64,000 nt of DNA from Deltaproteobacteria bacterium (GTDB lineage Bacteria; Desulfobacterota; Deferrisomatia; Deferrisomatales; JACRMM01): contig JACRMM010000030.1 in the NCBI GenBank assembly GCA_016214985.1, forward strand, positions 216,418 to 280,417. The letters are read 5' to 3'. A program made the position numbers and the translations under genes. Each line of letters opens with the position of its first letter. Position 1 is the first letter of the stretch. Below, piece by piece: positions 63,906-64,000 of this stretch. The notes under the pieces were generated by a model. The model was not told the DNA's origin. It ran no database searches and worked only from the letters and a program-made list of their open reading frames with translations.

Positions 63906-64000
63906 ATGACCGCTCTTCGTTCCCGCCTGATCGACCAATTGAAGCTCCGCAACTACTCTGCCCGTACCATCGAGTCGTACGTCGGTGTGGTGGGAGGCTT
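63906..64000 (+). CDS. N-terminal fragment of a tyrosine recombinase/integrase
   Basis: The last 31 codons of the window: MTALRSRLIDQLKLRNYSAR then TIESYVGVVGG, the SAM-like core-binding N-terminus of phage-type integrases (RT-x-x-S/A-Y signature). AGGAGG lies 5 nt before the ATG. It could be an integron integrase or the recombinase often carried beside IS91-type transposases. Its position on the distal side of the cassettes and its plus orientation favour the second. The catalytic domain is outside the window. Confidence 0.7.
   Translation, partial: MTALRSRLIDQLKLRNYSARTIESYVGVVGG

Noticed and set aside
63906..64000. Calling the right-end recombinase an integron integrase (intI)
   Set aside because: Only 31 residues are visible, it lies distal to the cassettes and in the same direction, and no attI is recognisable upstream. 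The tyrosine recombinase label is as far as the sequence goes.

Overview
The window looks like chromosomal DNA of a GC-rich (roughly 65-70% G+C by eye) Gram-negative bacterium of the former Deltaproteobacteria (Desulfuromonadota/Desulfobacterota-like). This is an inference from gene content: an indolepyruvate oxidoreductase, a CarD / PIN-TRAM / fused IspDF run, FliY-type flagellar switch genes, a DUF362 ferredoxin, a type VI secretion (T6SS) core and an integron cassette array. No rRNA, tRNA or CRISPR array was seen.

Layout. 1-2.7 kb: the end of a probable BioY, then iorA-iorB (minus). 2.8-14.7 kb: a fatty-acid acquisition and beta-oxidation block on the minus strand. It runs fadD-fadR-fadN-fadA-fadE, then fadL and an extracellular-type lipase lipoprotein. 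An exact match to the Bacillus FadR operator sits between a consensus-like promoter and fadD. 14.8-19.9 kb (mostly plus): a DUF3524 glycosyltransferase, a DUF362 Fe-S protein (minus), carD, a YacL-like PIN/TRAM protein and bifunctional ispDF. 19.9-33.9 kb (minus): late flagellar genes, namely two equal-length 798-residue flagellins, flaG, fliD, fliS, fliT, two small proteins, fliA (apparently ATT-initiated), fliM, fliY and a PilZ protein. 34.0-35.4 kb: toxin-antitoxin genes, two of them broken. 35.4-37.2 kb: a MEMO-family protein and a PP2C phosphatase. 37.4-54.2 kb: a T6SS half-cluster with tssJ, tssK, tssL and tssM, a pseudokinase-like scaffold with tandem TVVL repeats, an FHA-GAF-kinase, a LysM lipoprotein and a TssB/TssC-like fusion. 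Hcp, VgrG, ClpV and the baseplate genes are not in the window. 54.3-57.6 kb: ettA, a YkgJ-type protein, a macro-domain protein and a broken Uma2 gene.

57.7-64 kb is accessory DNA: a candidate structured RNA, three 18-bp palindromes spaced exactly 37 bp apart, an IS91-family transposase, and a lower-GC array of integron gene cassettes. Four attC sites can be folded by eye; three begin GGCGAAC and three end GTTCGCC, and each has one extrahelical G in the left arm. They delimit three cassettes: a zinc-ribbon/two-TM protein, a GIY-YIG nuclease, and a 689-residue protein with a nucleoside-phosphorylase head and an unrecognised 430-residue tail. The array has no integron integrase in view and is best described as a CALIN-type cluster. 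The window ends in the N-terminus of a tyrosine recombinase that may belong to a second mobile element. The cassettes, especially the phosphorylase fusion, are the best candidates for an undescribed (possibly antiphage) system. The pseudokinase repeat scaffold of the T6SS is the second.
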